Origin: Isochrysis galbana
Taxonomy: Eukaryota > Haptophyta > Isochrysidales > Isochrysidaceae
Reading direction: 5' to 3'
Assembly: GCA_018136815.1 (NCBI GenBank)
Contig: CM030941.1
Coordinates: 3,599,035-3,663,034 of the forward strand
Length of the DNA stretch: 64,000 bases
The position numbers and the translations under genes are program-made. A model generated the notes under the pieces. The model searched no databases, was not told the DNA's origin, and worked only from the letters and a program-made list of their open reading frames with translations. This document shows, piece by piece, positions 11,616 to 23,932 of this stretch; the stretch's first letter is position 1; every line of letters begins with the position of its first letter.

Positions 11616-12123
11616 TCATGCCTCGTTGTTGGTCAGCCGCTCTATCAATGCCTTTTGTTCAGCCTCCACCCGCACCATTGAATCATACTGAGCATTCAAC
11701 CGTTCGAGCTCCGCCTTCTTTTCGTTGATCATTGCCTGCCCACAAGAAATGGATGAGCGGCTGACGATGGAGGCAGACGGCTGGATGCTATACCGAGTGC
11801 GGTGCCCCCTCAGGGCCTGGACACCTGCTGGCGCGCACCTGGATCTCCAGCTGCTTCCGCTTTCTTGTCTCCTGCTCTGAGTCGACGCGGTTGCCCAATC
11901 CAATCGCCTTCAGCTTCTCCGACTCGATCACCTTGGCACGGCTCTCCATCACGCTGATGAAGTCTGAGATGATTTCACCAAACTGCTGCGTCTTGCCGAG
12001 GAACTCTCTGCACTCCTCCTGGAGAGTGGCGGCCTCGTTGGCCTGCTCGGGGGGAAGAAGGTGGAGTCCATTCTTGTCTGCGTGAATGCCCTGCTCGGCA
12101 AGTGCCGCCGCCGCCGCGCTCAT
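11616..12123 (-). CDS. IFT20: Intraflagellar transport protein 20
   Basis: Two exons, 11839-12123 and 11616-11735, join in phase to give 134 residues, close to the 132 of the human protein. IFT20 is a small coiled-coil subunit of IFT complex B that carries membrane cargo from the Golgi to the cilium. Matching features in order are the leader with GLHLLPPE, LQEECREFLGKTQQF, the ESEKLKAIGLGN block (human EKMKAIGARN), and after the intron AMINEKKAELERLNAQYDSM and RVEAEQKALIERL. The start is the only in-frame ATG ahead of conserved sequence. It diverges from the MgtC-family gene 390 bases away. Its presence indicates that the host builds flagella. Confidence 0.93.
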
Positions 12124-12512
12124 CGTGCTGCGCGCCGGTGAGCCACGAGTGGGACAGCGTTGAGTGGGCCTCCACCGTCCCCCACCCCTCCGCTCAGTCA
12201 GCCGCCGCTAAACTCCCTACACAACCGCCCCACCAGAATTTTCTTGTTGCGTGGCCTTATAACCTTAGTCCCCTTCGCCCTCTCGCCGGGCGCGCCCCCA
12301 CCCCAGCCTCCCACAGAGCCAAATATAGCCATTATCCAGCCTCCCCAAGAGCCAAATATAGCTATTATTGAACTCGGCAGTGCCATTGCGCCGTCGGCCG
12401 CAGCACTCATCTTGCCGCTCGCTGCGCCGCTCCCGAACACCCCTCGCTCACGAGGTGGGAGCCGAGCGAGGGTGTCTCAGCCTCGCCTCTCGGGTGCTCG
12501 TGCGTGCGCCCC
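12124..12512. promoter_or_regulatory. Divergent promoter space between IFT20 and the MgtC-family gene
   Basis: These 389 bases separate two head-to-head start codons. They contain two AGCCAAATATAGC(C/T)ATTAT repeats about 33 bases apart (12320-12368), reminiscent of CArG-like or Y-box-like AT cores. No factor can be assigned. Confidence 0.4.
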
Positions 12513-13750
12513 ATGCGCTGGTCCATCCCCGTCAACAGCTACTTCTCCTCTGACGCCACATGGTGGGAGAAGCTCGCTTACGCCATCATCACCGTCATCC
12601 TCGCCACGGTGTGACTGCACACCTGACCTGCTGCTCGCCACTGTGCCAAGCCAATCTTTCGCTGACGGTCGCGCGCCCCTCGACAGGCCATCACCATCGC
12701 GTGCCTTGCGCCGATACTGGACCTGCCGTGCAACCTTCAGCCACGCACGACAGAATATGCGAATCATGACTATGAGATAGACGCCTGCGTGCTCGTTCGC
12801 CACACCAAGCTTGGCTTCATGAATCGGCGGGAGTGCGACCACATTCGTCGTATCCTCTGGTCGATGATTTGTGGAACTATCATCGGGTGAGTGCTTCTGC
12901 GATCCCGCCGTACTGCCACTCCCCTGGCTGTGCCGGGCTGGTCATTGTTGGCCTATCGATCATAACATGCTATGCTATTGTGTTGACATTTTGATGCCCC
13001 GGCGCTACCAGGTGGGAACGGCGTCGTGCGGACCGGGCAGCTGGAATTCGCACGATGGCCATGGTGTGCCTTGGCTCGTGTGTTTTCACCATCGATTCCA
13101 TGTTCGCCTTCCTGTCCGGCCCCATGTCCTGGGATGCGTCACGAGTCGCCGCAGCTGTGCCATCAGGTGTCGGCTTCCTTGGAGCCGCATCGATTTGGAA
13201 AGGCACTTCAGCGGATGGCACCGGGCGTCCCGAGGTCCACGGGCTCACTACTGCCACTTCTGTCTGGCTCGCGGCAGCGGTCGGGATCCTCAATGGCGGT
13301 GCGCATGCATTGGAGGCGAAGCCTCTCTAGTGGTTGTATGGCCCTCAAGACTGCAAGTTGGGGAGGGGGGATTGCGCTTGACCTGGAGATCGCTTGGCTG
13401 TACCGGCACCCCTCTAGCTCTTTGTCCCTGTCCGTTCCGTCGTTTGTGAACTTGGGCTTGCGTGCGTGGGTCCCGCGCGCTACCGCCCAGCACGCCCTCA
13501 CCCTTGCCTTGCGATAGTCAAAAGGTTGCCTCACAGCGGCAAGGAACGAGCCAATGGCTTCATGATCTTCTTGATGATGGCTGATGACTTTCGCCGTCCT
13601 TACATAGGTGCCCTGCACGTCCCGGCCATCTTCGCGACAATCGCGTCCGTGGTCTATCTCCGATTCGCTCCGCGGCACTCCGAGTCAGGTGCACGAGATA
13701 ATGCGCACCGCGGCACGGCTCTGCGCACCGCAGCACGGCTTCTCAGTTGA
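12513..13750 (+). CDS. MgtC/SapB-family membrane protein
   Basis: Exons 12513-12608, 12687-12886, 13012-13298 and 13608-13750 join in phase to give 241 residues, close to bacterial MgtC proteins. The core matches the MgtC/SapB domain: CGTIIGWERRRADRAAGIRT, MAMVCLGSCVFTI, DASRVAAAVPSGVGFLGAA, and GLTTATSVWLAAAVGILNGG, followed by a final hydrophobic helix (HVPAIFATIASVVYLRF). In bacteria the family is tied to growth under low magnesium and to membrane potential; its role in algae is not known to me. The N-terminal third has an extra hydrophobic segment and a hydrophilic insert (about residues 30-85). Introns and normal base composition show it is a resident nuclear gene. An old bacterial origin is an inference. 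Confidence 0.85.
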
Positions 13751-16451
13751 TATGGCAATCTCACACTTTTTGGATTTGCTGGGAATTTTTGCGCGTAGGT
13801 GGGCCTGATTACGGCAGCGGATTGAGTTCATTGAACGAGCCCTTGCGCATCCCATCGCGACGTCCGTCTTACAGCGGAAGCCGCTCACGGCCCTCCATCC
13901 ACATGTGATTTGAGAGAGAGCCCCCGCCTAAACCGAGCCCAAAGCCAGCATCGTGGTGTCAACATGGAGGAAGAGGCTGAGCTAGCCAAGAGGCCCGGCC
14001 AGCGCACCCTGTGCAGCGCTCGGTGAAACGTCCTGCCTGGAAATATCCAGGTCAAGAACAGCCATCAGGTCAGCCGTCGTAACCGCATAATTACCATTAC
14101 CTTCCCATTTGGAGATGCTTAATCTGAAACTGCGATGATGCTAGCAATCGTTATCGCAAAGATTGCCACACGGCATGCCCAATTCTCGTAGCCGGGAAAG
14201 AGTGACCCGACAAGCCGACAATCAACACCTTGTCGAAACGCGAATGCCGCAATGGCCACTCAATGGCCGAGTATTTGCGGACGAGAGATGGGAGGAGCAA
14301 AGACTCATTCGAGGGCGGATAATGTCGCGCACAAAAAGGATATGGTACCTCCAAACAAGAAAACGAGCTGTGCACATGTAGAAGACCACCGATCCATGTG
14401 TTCTTCTATCAGTCTCTTCAGTGAGCTTCACACCTCGTACCCGCACACGTGCAAGAAGGTGTAGAATTAGGCCGCCTCGCTGTCCCATTCCATCTAGTAG
14501 TAGAAGACTCTTGTGAGCGGCTGTGATAGACGCCCAAGCAGGCGATCGCCACGGTCAATCTTCGCTAGAGGCGAAGAAACAATACCAACGGACCAAAGCA
14601 AGGGCTTTTGACGATGACTTATGGAGTAACACACGATTGAGACAATCACCTACCACTAAACCTGAAACTTGTGAAGGGAGTTACAAGTTACAAGGGTAGG
14701 CTGACCCATGCAGGCCTGGGAGTGCGAGTCATGTCTCATGCCAAAAGGCTGCAAAGGATACCACAAGAAGCCTACGCGCAGGCGTTCCAACCACAGCTTC
14801 GCATCTGCGAATGCCAGGAGGAGCGTCAAGCGCGCCTCAACCGCGAACAAGCTCGTCGGATGGCGCCCCCTAAGCGCAGCCCTGCTGCACGAGGTCATCG
14901 CCCCCGAATCGGGAGCGGCATGCACGCGATTCCCGCAATTGGCAAGTGCCCCATGAACGTTAAGGGAAAGCGATGCAACCGCTCGCACAACCTCACGACG
15001 GCTTGGTCGGGCGAAACCTGCACCATCCCGTGCGCTTTCCCTCGAATCAACGACATGCCGCCGGTCAAGCGCCCCAAGAGCGGACACTGCGCCTTGGGCG
15101 GCGGCGCGACGGCTCCTAGCTCCCAGCCACCTGACACACCAAGAGAAAAAGCGATCGTGACCCGCGTCCAAAGAGCGACAGATGCTGTCCTCTGGACAAG
15201 TCCGTACACCAATAAACAAAACAAATGGATAAAATACCCGCATTACGCCGTGTCGCACGGTAAGTAAGAGTGCAACTAGGACATTGGGGCTAGGACTTCT
15301 AGACTGGCCGTCCCACGTGAAGGCCCTCCCGGCTAAATGGATCTTAAACTATTTGAACGCAAGAAAAGCCTTATGGAAGCACGGACTAGATGCATGGTTC
15401 TGTCGAACCGGACTGGGGAGGGGTGCTGTCCTCTCCATGATCCCGGCGACGCAAAACGACTCTGCCGCGCGCGGGCGGGCCCGAGCGGCCGTAGGGGTAG
15501 TAAGGGGAGCAAGGAGCAGGGGGCAAGCTGGCCAGCCTCGCCTCGCCCCCAACACCAGGCATCGCTCTGCCTCGCCTCGTTCTCCTCGTTCTCTTGTCTC
15601 CTCTCTCGTACTCCCCCCATCCCACGCCCCTGCACCTCTGCGCGCTCGCGCCTCCCCGTCCCCGCCCCGCCCCGCCCAAATATGTAGGAGCCACCCGCCC
15701 TTGCCCGCCCAAATATGAAATATGTAGCAAAAATATGTCGACATATTCATTTCGCGAAATCGTACCCAAATATGTTTTACGATATGTTGATATTCCTGCC
15801 TAGCCCTAGTGACCGTATTGAGTATCGGCCATCTAGAACGGGAGAGCATTGCGATCCTGTTCCGACGACTGGGCGTAGACCTCGTGGAGAAGCCGGCGTG
15901 TGACTAGGCATGAAAACAATACGGCCGAGGGTGTCTCCTGTCTCCACACGTTACTGAATTCACTCGGATAGAGGGAGTCACTGTCACTGTGAACTGTGAA
16001 CGCAACGCGCTCGTCGTCCGGGGTGATCATGAAGCGATGGACCATCGCACTCTCAGCTCTCAGCGGCGCGCTTTATAAAAAGTACCTGTTTATAACCATA
16101 CTCCGTATATAATATGAAAACAAAACGCTCGCGTGATCCTCTGCGCCTTATTGTATTTGTTTCTAACCATACTTCGTATAAAAAAAATCTTAAAAAACTA
16201 GCCGCTACATGCACGGCGTGAGGCAGATTGCTAGTGCTACTCCTAACTACCCTCCCTTTCCTATCACACCCCTTTCCCCCCCCCCCGTTGTCTTTCCTAG
16301 CAAATGGAGGGGGGGGGAGGCCGCGCGCGCTGCTTCGACCAGGGGCATGAGATAGAGGGGGTAAGAGTGAGTGGAGTCCTTGTTTGGGTGTGTTTTACCG
16401 CCCCCCAAGGGGTCGGCCCTCTGAAGAAACCTTCTCCTTAGTTCGGGGGGT
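13751..16451. other. Intergenic region with retroelement debris
   Basis: 13751-14670 has no recognised gene or repeat. 14671-15445 is retroelement-related (separate entry). 15450-15670 is GC-rich low-complexity sequence. 15675-15792 carries repeated CCAAATATG units. 16060-16200 is AT-rich, with two CATACTTCGTATA-like stretches that also occur at 21030. 16270-16320 has C- and G-runs. Confidence 0.5.
14671..15445 (+). pseudogene. Internally deleted retrotransposon remnant
   Basis: An open frame from 14671 to 15267 carries a Cys/His segment (CPMNVKGKRCNRSH) and then, without a stop, enters VQRATDAVLWTSPYTNKQ-KWIK-PHY, which is the post-catalytic region of the reverse transcriptase at 17848-20394. 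From 15270 the homology continues in another frame (LGLLDWPSHVKAL, then KALWKHGLDAWFCRTG) to about 15445. The reverse transcriptase catalytic core is missing, so this is a deleted and frameshifted copy. Whether the Cys/His part was ORF1 of the same element is a guess. Confidence 0.7.
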
Positions 16452-17500
16452 TCATGTAATACTTTTAATGCCTAGTTCGGTCGCTATTTGCGCCATATCG
16501 ATAGAGATCTCCAGGTTAAATTCTTTATCTACTGAGTATAGCGGGGAAATCATTCTGCGCAGGTGTTTGTTGCTCGGGGCGTGAAGTCCAAGTCTTTCTC
16601 TCTGGGCTTTAAGGCGTTGGAAGAAGCCTACCTTCGCCTTGACCAGCCAGTGGAATCTCGAGAATACGGCCCTTAGGATGGCTTTCGTCGATCTCGCCTC
16701 GGCGTTGCCGTAGTGCACGTTGTAGAAGTCCGTCAATATGTATCTCCATGCTAAGATTCCTATATATCCCGAGGAGGGGTGCGGTCTGTCGACCTGATAG
16801 CAGAACAACCGTTGTGCCGTCACGTGTTGCAATGTGTTTTGCGTTTTGAAGAGTCGCTCGATGTACGTGAAGATTTGTTCCGTCGCGCGACATCGCGCTA
16901 GGTGTGTGGACGACTCGGGGGCTTCCCCACAGAAGCGGCAGGTCGGGTCATCAGCGAATCTGTTGGCCGTTGCGATCCGTCTATGAAGTATATGCTTAAA
17001 GTGTAAGTATGAGTCCCGAGGTGTTAAGAAGTTGTATTTGTATAGTTGAGATATCTGCTTCCACTTCTCTTTTAAGACGGGGAGTCTCTCCTCCCATCGG
17101 ACGGTCGCTTTTTGTCGTTTGCTTTTCTTGCCCGCGAGGTAGGCGTTAGTTAGCGCTTTGACATCGCATTCCTCTAGCGTCTTTCGCGTACCTTTCAGCG
17201 TGTATTCTTGGGGTAGAGGGTAGGCTGTGTCGGCCGGTCCGTCATATGCGCTGCCCCATTTGAGCGGGATCCGCAATTCGGAGGACGAAGGCTGAGGATA
17301 AGCTATATCATAGATATGGGGCTCCCCCATTACATTTAGACGCACTTCGTAGTATACGCCCCTTTTAAGAAGGTAGTGTCTACCCGTATCGTTCGCTTGT
17401 ATGTCTCCCAGGCTATGTGCGTCCGGGTCTTCCGGCGGCTCGAGGCCTTCCTCTTCCCTCACAGGTCGGGGCCCCTTAGCTGTCCCCTTTAACAGCTCTA
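16452..17500 (-). pseudogene. Non-LTR retrotransposon (element A), C-terminal part
   Basis: A 336-residue open frame with the C-terminal domain of a LINE-type polyprotein: a basic helix region, HFKHILHRRIATANRFAD, then a zinc-binding CRFCGEAPESSTHLARC, and a WRYILTDFYNVHYG block. All of these align with the C-terminus of the element at 17848-20394 but are clearly diverged from it. The frame stays open upstream to the T-run at 17501, where element B ends. I read this as the downstream half of element A, whose upstream part lies at 20385-20984. Confidence 0.75.
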
Positions 17501-20394
17501 TGAAAAAAAAAAACCTTTTAAAATTCTCGCCTCACACGTGGCCCTGAACTATTCCTTCGTAGCCACGCCCCTTTCCCTTCCTCACCCTCATTCCCCGCCT
17601 TGCGGCAACTCCCCTCGTGCTCTACTTAGGGGCTCGGGTCATGTGGGGGTCCGAGCGGAGCGGGGTGCACCTGTCCCCAGCTGCGTATTCTCAACTTCCT
17701 CCTGTGCTGCCGGGTGACCTGTTTCTTGTGGTGCTATCGTCGGTTCCCTTGTGTCTGCGAGTGTCCATGTTTGCCGTGGGTGAGCTGTGCTGATCGATCA
17801 CACCTTTGGTTGGTTCATCAAAGCCGGTCGTCTTTTCTTGCTTCTCGCTACGCGAGCCTTTCAGCGAGACCAAGCGCTGCCGCTACAAGGCTGGTGTTTT
17901 CGCTCATTTGTAGCCTACCCTTTTCGTTTTCAATGAATATCGGGGTGCTAAGTGCCAGCGTTCTCTTAAGTTTGGGCTTCCTCCCCTGGGCGGCTTTACA
18001 TGTGCGCATCAAACAATGCTGCCGTGGCGGGGTGAGGCCCCTAACCAATGTGGCAAACCTCACTAGTGTAGACTCCAATACTGGGATATAGTGGTACTCA
18101 TATGACTCAAATGCGACTCTATAAAAGTCTCTTAGTATGTATTTCCATGCTATCACGTATAACGCTTTTAGACTTTCGGGTGTGTTCGCACCGGGGTATG
18201 CGAATAGTCTGTCTTTCGTTTTTTGTGTGCGTGATCTCCCGGGAGAGGGGGTGAAGTTGTTGAGGGCGTCTATGGTTTCGAATACTCTCTTCGTCGCGGG
18301 ACACCACGCTAGATGGCACGAGTTTTCCCGGTGTCGGCGACACAGTCTACAGACGTCTGTCTGTCCGTCTGCGAATCTATTCCTGGTACCGATTCGCCTA
18401 TGTGTGATATGTTTGAAGTGGAGGTGTTTATCCGTGTGTTTTAGCAATGGCATTGTATATAGCCTTGCTATATGTTTCCATTCTTCCTTGGTGACATTCA
18501 GTCGCTTTTCCCATGCTGTTCTCGCCGCTTGCGGGGCGTTGCTTCGTGTCGCTTTAAGCATGGCCTTGGTGAGATCTGCGACTGATATTGCGTCTAGCGC
18601 GACTTTTCCTTTTAGTATGGCGTATTCGTCCGCCAAGGGGTACTCCATATATCTTGGGCCTTTGAATCCGCCTTCCCATCTGGCTGGCGGGTGGTAGTAT
18701 TGGATCTCTCCCGCATTCGCTACTTTTCCGGTGCCGGCTATCTCTCCCAAGTAGTCGGTGACCGTGTGTATCCAGATGTTGTTTAGTTTGCTGATGTATT
18801 TATCGTCTTCGGAGACCCTGATTTCGTTGTTCTGTAGCTCGGTCTCCGGCTCTTGAGGCGGGGCTTTGTCGTCGGGTGCCTTTTTCCCCTTTGCGTCGGG
18901 GGGCGGGCGCTCTTGTGATTGCCCTATCACTCGCGTTGCGTGCCTAACGATTTCGTCCCATGAGTCGAGAAACTCCTTTTTGTGTATTGGGCGGCCCTCG
19001 TGTACAAAGGTTTCGGGTAGATGTTCGAGATACGCCGAGCATTCATCTTTGCTATATGGCGTCAGAAAGGCGCCGTCTTTGAACACGTTGTGAATTACGG
19101 TAGTGTGCAGGGCTTCCCATAGACGCGCCCATGGGGCGCGCACTTTTGGGGGTGGGATGTGCGGGTTGTGCCATATCGGTTGGGATAATGCGCCCTCCCG
19201 TGTAAGGAAGGAGGGTTGTATATCGAGTTCTCTGAAGTTCGCAATAGCTTCTTTCCAGAAGACTGGAAGTGCCGGGTTGCCCCTGATACTTCCCGTCAGC
19301 ATTTTCGTGGGGATCGTGGAGAGAACAGCTCCCCTCCCTAGTCCGGTCCGACAGAACCAAGCGTCTAGTCCGTGTTTCCATAGTGCCTTTCTCGCGTTCA
19401 AATAGTTTAGAATCCATCTGGCTTGTATTGCCTTTATATGGGCCGGCCAATTCAGGAGTCCCAGCCCCAGCGTCCTAGTCGCACTTTTATTGTGTGAGAC
19501 GGGGTAGTGTGGGTGTTTTATCCATTTGCTTTGTTTGTTAGTGTACGGACTTGTCCAAAGGACAGCATCCGCTGCCTTTTGGACACGGGTGTGGAACCAT
19601 TTCGGGGCGGCTAATGTTTGTAACCAATATCTCGGGATACCATAGATTATGAAGTTAACCACTGACGCCCTACCGAATATTGTCATATAGTTGGTGGCCG
19701 GTGCTAGCTTGGCGACCCTCGCGTCGATCTTATCCGCTAGTTTCGACCAAAAGGGCTTGAGCGTCTCGGGTGCTCCCAAGGGGACGCCCAAGATGGTCAG
19801 ATACTCATCGTTTTCTATCCAGTTGTATTTCCTCATGTCCCACGGAGGCTTACGGAGTCTCTGGGAGCCCATTCTCAGTCCTTGGAATTTGTCAGCGTTA
19901 GTTTTGCCGCCCGTCGCTTTCTCGTGCAATTCCACCCATTGTAGTGATTTCTGTAGACTTTTGTAGTCGCGCGTTATCAGCGCCGTGTCGTCGGCAAATT
20001 GGCTTATCTTCAGGCTATAGCCATTGAGGTTCACGCCGTTGATGTCTTCGTCGCCGTTGATGGCTCTAGTAAGTGCCTCCGTGGTCAGTAGAAACGTGAG
20101 CGGTGACAGCGGGCATCCCTGCGGCATGCCGCTGCCCACGGTAAATGGGTAGCTTCTCCCACCGTTGGTCTTGATCGTGCGTATCGGCCGGGCTTCCTCG
20201 CTCGTGAGAGCCTTTGCCAGTGTTTGGAAGTTTGGGCCGAAATTGAGAAGTTTGAGAGCTAGATGATAGAACTCCCAGCTTACTCTGTCGAAGGCTTTTT
20301 CCCAGTCGAGGGCTAGTAATAGTCCCGGATCTCCGGTCTCGTCGAGGTATGCTCTGGTGAGTTGGAGGACATTGGTCGAGCGCTATTTTCCAGT
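17501..20394 (-). mobile_element. Non-LTR (LINE-type) retrotransposon, 5'-truncated element B
   Basis: The coding frame runs from about 20394 to 17848, with a 3' UTR down to a T-run at 17501-17519. Reverse transcriptase motifs in order are LALDWEKAFDRVSWEF (first catalytic Asp), GMPQGCPLSPLTF, and QFADDTALI, the family's YADD box with Phe for Tyr. They are followed by NADKFQGLRMGS, FGRASVVNFIIYGIPRYW, and a C-terminal CRLCRRHRENSCHLAWC zinc motif. No endonuclease domain or N-terminal fingers are present, as expected for 5' truncation during target-primed insertion. At least 760 codons are open, so the copy is relatively young. The terminal GGCGAGAATTTTAAAAGG plus T-run recurs at 3851 and 52593. 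Confidence 0.88.
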
Positions 20395-20990
20395 CCGCCT
20401 TTGAGGGCGTAAGGTATCGGATAATCCAAATCGCCTGTAGGGCCTTGATGTGTTCCTTCATCGGCATCAAGCCGATCCCTAGCGTCGGAGCTCCTTCGAA
20501 ATGACCCACCCTCGGGTAAGTCGGATGGGTTATCCACCTCCTGCCTTCTTGCGTCGAACCTAGTTCGTCTTTGTTCATCGAGGGTGTCCTATCCCACAGA
20601 AGGGCGTGGACATCCGAGTCGATGGCTTCCATGAACCAGCTGGGAGGAGTGCTTGTAGATAGCCAGTATCGAGGCGTGCCGTAGATTACGAAGTTGGCAA
20701 GGAGCACCCTCCCGTGTATGGATAGGTTTTGTATTCCCTGCCACGAGGCAATTTTCCTTTTTAGTTTCGCGTAGAGTTTCTCCCAAAAAACTTCGGATTC
20801 CCGGCTCTCCCAAAAGGGGACTCCCAGGATGGTGGCGTATTCGCCCGCCCTCGCCTAATGTCTTCAGTGTCGAGAGATGTTCCGGAATAGCTACCTTTCT
20901 CAGCGCTCCCATTCGTATTATTACGCTCTTTGCTTTGTTTACTCGAGCACCTGTGGCTCTCCCATAGTTCTCTAGCAAGCGCATCGCTCG
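20385..20990 (-). pseudogene. Non-LTR retrotransposon (element A), upstream part
   Basis: Diverged, frameshifted reverse-transcriptase 'thumb' and linker sequence: RLLENYGRATGARVNKAKS, then in another frame LANFVIYGTPRYWLSTSTPP, VHALLWDR, RRWITHPTYPRVGH, GIGLMPMKEHIKALQAIWII and DWKIALD. Each block has a counterpart in element B. Homology stops at about 20385, where element B begins. With 16452-17500 it forms one element split by B. Confidence 0.75.
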
Positions 20991-21876
20991 CGTGACCGAT
21001 TCGTAGGAGTTGGCTAGGAGTTGCTAACCATACTTCGTATATGATGCGAAAACAAAACAGTTGTTAAAAAGCTACCGGTTATGGAAAATTACATTATTAA
21101 ACAACGCCTCATCGGCGTCCGCGTGGTCCTTTTCGACGGAACGCGACCTAAATGCAACAAAGAACATCAAAGCAACCCAAAAGGCCTGCCCTAAACACGC
21201 ATCCAAAACCGGGACCGTGGTAGTGTAGTAGTGTACCAGGGCCACACCCCCGACCGACAGCCCAAAGACAAAGGAAAGAGGGGGGGAAGGGGAAGGCGAG
21301 GAAGCGGAGGGACGGGAGAGAAAGAAGGGCGATGGCGGACGGGAAGTAGAATACTGGTCTTGTGATAGGTGTAGTAGCCCTGAATCTTCAGATTTTGGGG
21401 GGGGGTATTTGCCAAGAAAACAACCAAACTTGAGGTCGCGAGGTCGCAACCTCTCAATCTCTCAGTGGCCCCAGCGCGCGTTGGTCTTTCTTTCGCCGTA
21501 GCCCGTAGCCCTTCCTCCTTCTCTTGCTTTCCCTCCACTCCGTTCCTCGTTCCACGCCCTCCGCCCGTTAATTTCTAATTTCACATGCCCGCTCGTTTAT
21601 CCCCTCCTCTTCCCGACGAGCCCTTCCCGGTCTCCCCGGAGGACACCTACGCCGCGCTAGCTGCCGGTGCGCCGCACGCGAGCGCCGGCCGTCTCAAAAG
21701 ATGAGCCGAGCCTTGCTCCGACAAACGACAAACGTCGCGGCTCTGCCAAGAAAAACGCGCTCTACACAATAGTTACCGCACACCGTCATAGCAGCGTGTC
21801 TCCTGTTTAGATTTTTCTACATGGTAGGCGAACAACACGAGACGATCGTTTCACCATACATGCACATGGACCTTTT
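20991..21876. other. Intergenic region; one copy of the AATCTTCAGATT-tail repeat
   Basis: About 21180-21396 matches the reverse complement of 50305-50520 and resembles 38205-38388, with shared CCAAAGACAAAGGAA and AGGGCGATGGCG-like blocks. It ends in GTAGCCCTGAATCTTCAGATTTT. No gene is evident. Confidence 0.6.
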
Positions 21877-23932
21877 CTAACGACATTCATATCTGCGTCT
21901 CGAAGCTTCGAGCGCTTTGCGCATCTCCTCGACGCTTTTTCTTTCTGGTGCCTTGGCGCTTTGACCGATGTGACTTGCGGAGGAACCCATCCTTTGTGAT
22001 GGTGAATAAGTGGATGGTGACCGTCGACTAGATTTCATGGCCGCCTCGGGAAGAGCCACAGGCAACGTCGCCACGCCTACGTAACTACTTGACGAGGCCC
22101 AGAACGTCCCTGGCGCCCACATTGGCTGTGAGGTATGCGAGACATGATCGTGCCGTGCGTTTGCTTGAGAGACCGGGGAGACCCCGTGACCATGGCTTCC
22201 AATGGGGGGACGGGTGTGTTCACCTCGTCCACAACACGTATCCTCGCGGATTTTTGCCCCAGCGCTACTAGTTTCATCGGCCCCCCCCTTAAACAGATGC
22301 GTAGTGATTCCGGGTGTAGGCACAAAGCCTGACGTTGAAAGAAGAGCGGCGTGCTTCGCCAGCACCTTATGGCGCGCACCGAGTGCATCGGAGGCATCGT
22401 TTGGTAAAGGGCACGCAGGATCTGAAGAGATTTGACCTTTGCCTGCTGATGTGGCCTCGAAAGTACTCTTCCCATTCGGCATGCAACAAGAGGGCCCAGA
22501 GCTCGATCGTACAGCTCTACCGGTGCGCGATGACCCCCCTCGTGACATTTCGTTGGATTTCCGTAAACATGTACGTTGGGTTTCAGGGCGAAAGCCAGCG
22601 ACGCGAGCGGACGCATGCGGGATTGGTTCCATCACAACCTGGCCACGTGCAGGTGGCCTACGCCCTTCACTATAGTACTTCTGTCGCGGCGTTGGTTCGA
22701 CCATTGCATACGTGTCTGGAAATACCGGCGGTGCATTGTGAGAGCACATAGAATCACGGATTTTGGTGAAGGAGCGGTGGAGATCATCGACTTCTTCTTG
22801 TGCTTCGATCTCATCTGCCAAAATGGAGTCCTCAACTCCAACACCGCTATGGAGTTCCATGGAGCTGTGCGAGCTCTTGCATTCTATCTCGTCACCGTCA
22901 GGCTCAGATACTATCCTCACACTGCTAAGGAGCCGCAGTGCAGCCTCCTCGTCGTGCACAGTTGGAGTGCTCGTCGCGATATCCCATGGCGAGGAGCAAG
23001 ACGCCACAGGAGGGCCACTTCCATGATCACCTATGCCATTCACTCCCATGCACCTTCTGCTTGGCTTATCTGGGGTTGTCCTTATGGATGGAGCAGAATC
23101 AGTACGCTTTTCGCAATCTCTGTCCCCGCAAGCGGTTGTGATTGTAGGTCCAGGCCCATCAGTATCTCTCCTCTCACCGTCATGAATTTCTGCATACGCC
23201 TGCACAACATCAGGATTGGACGCCATCTCAAGCAGCCGACGCACGTCCGTCTCCGCGATCGTCTCCTCGATGACAGTCTTGAGCGATGAGAATTGACTGC
23301 ATATGGGGTTCCGTGGGCCGGGCTATCAACTCACACATCACTTAATCACTGGCATTAAGTGACGCGGTGCTGTACTCCGCTGCCATGTCGCTCAGTCAGG
23401 TGCAGCGCAAGCTTGAGCGTAATTGCCAGTGCGGGGCATTGGGATGGCTGGCGGCGCACGTGGAAAGCGACTGCAGCTCATCGTCCGGCTCCATCGCACA
23501 AGTGGGAGCCCGATCAAAGATCGGGGGCACCGCCCCAAATGGAGCAGGGGCGGCCTCGAGCAGCTTACCAGAGCTGCGTGTAGCCTCACAGCAGTTGCGG
23601 AGCACTCCGATCGGGTCGTGTGTTGCGATTGAAGCGGGCCGGTTGGAGCCATTGAGGAGGGTCATATATCGCAGCAGTGGGGTGCGGTCCACCAGTGTCG
23701 TCGTGCGCCTCGGCTGCCCGAGCGTTACCTGCATCTTGCTCGCCTGCGCCGCGCCCCGTCGGGCGCGCCGAGCCGATCGTGAACAGCCGCAGCTCCGGTC
23801 CGTCTCCGTCTGGATGGTGGTGTGTTTGAACGGGAGTCCGGAACGGAGAGGAGACGAGTGGCTCACGTTCATGCAGTTTTCACACTCGTAGTCCTCGCGA
23901 GTGAGTAATGGAGTAATGGTGTTCTGAATCAT
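21877..23932 (-). CDS. Unrecognised protein, two predicted exons
   Basis: Exons 23460-23932 and 21877-23296 join in phase to give about 630 residues. I do not recognise a family. The N-terminal exon has a CENC motif in LTREDYECENCMN, which resembles a zinc or USP-finger dipeptide but is not enough to assign. After the intron, TVIEETIAETDVRRLLEMAS looks helical. The rest is long, Ser/Pro/Gly-rich and probably disordered, ending in a charged helix (RKSVEEMRKALEASRRRYE). The frame is open upstream to about 24030, where a CCGCAG acceptor could bring in an earlier exon, so the ATG at 23932 may not be the true start. Open length over more than 1.4 kb in one frame is the main support. Confidence 0.5.
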
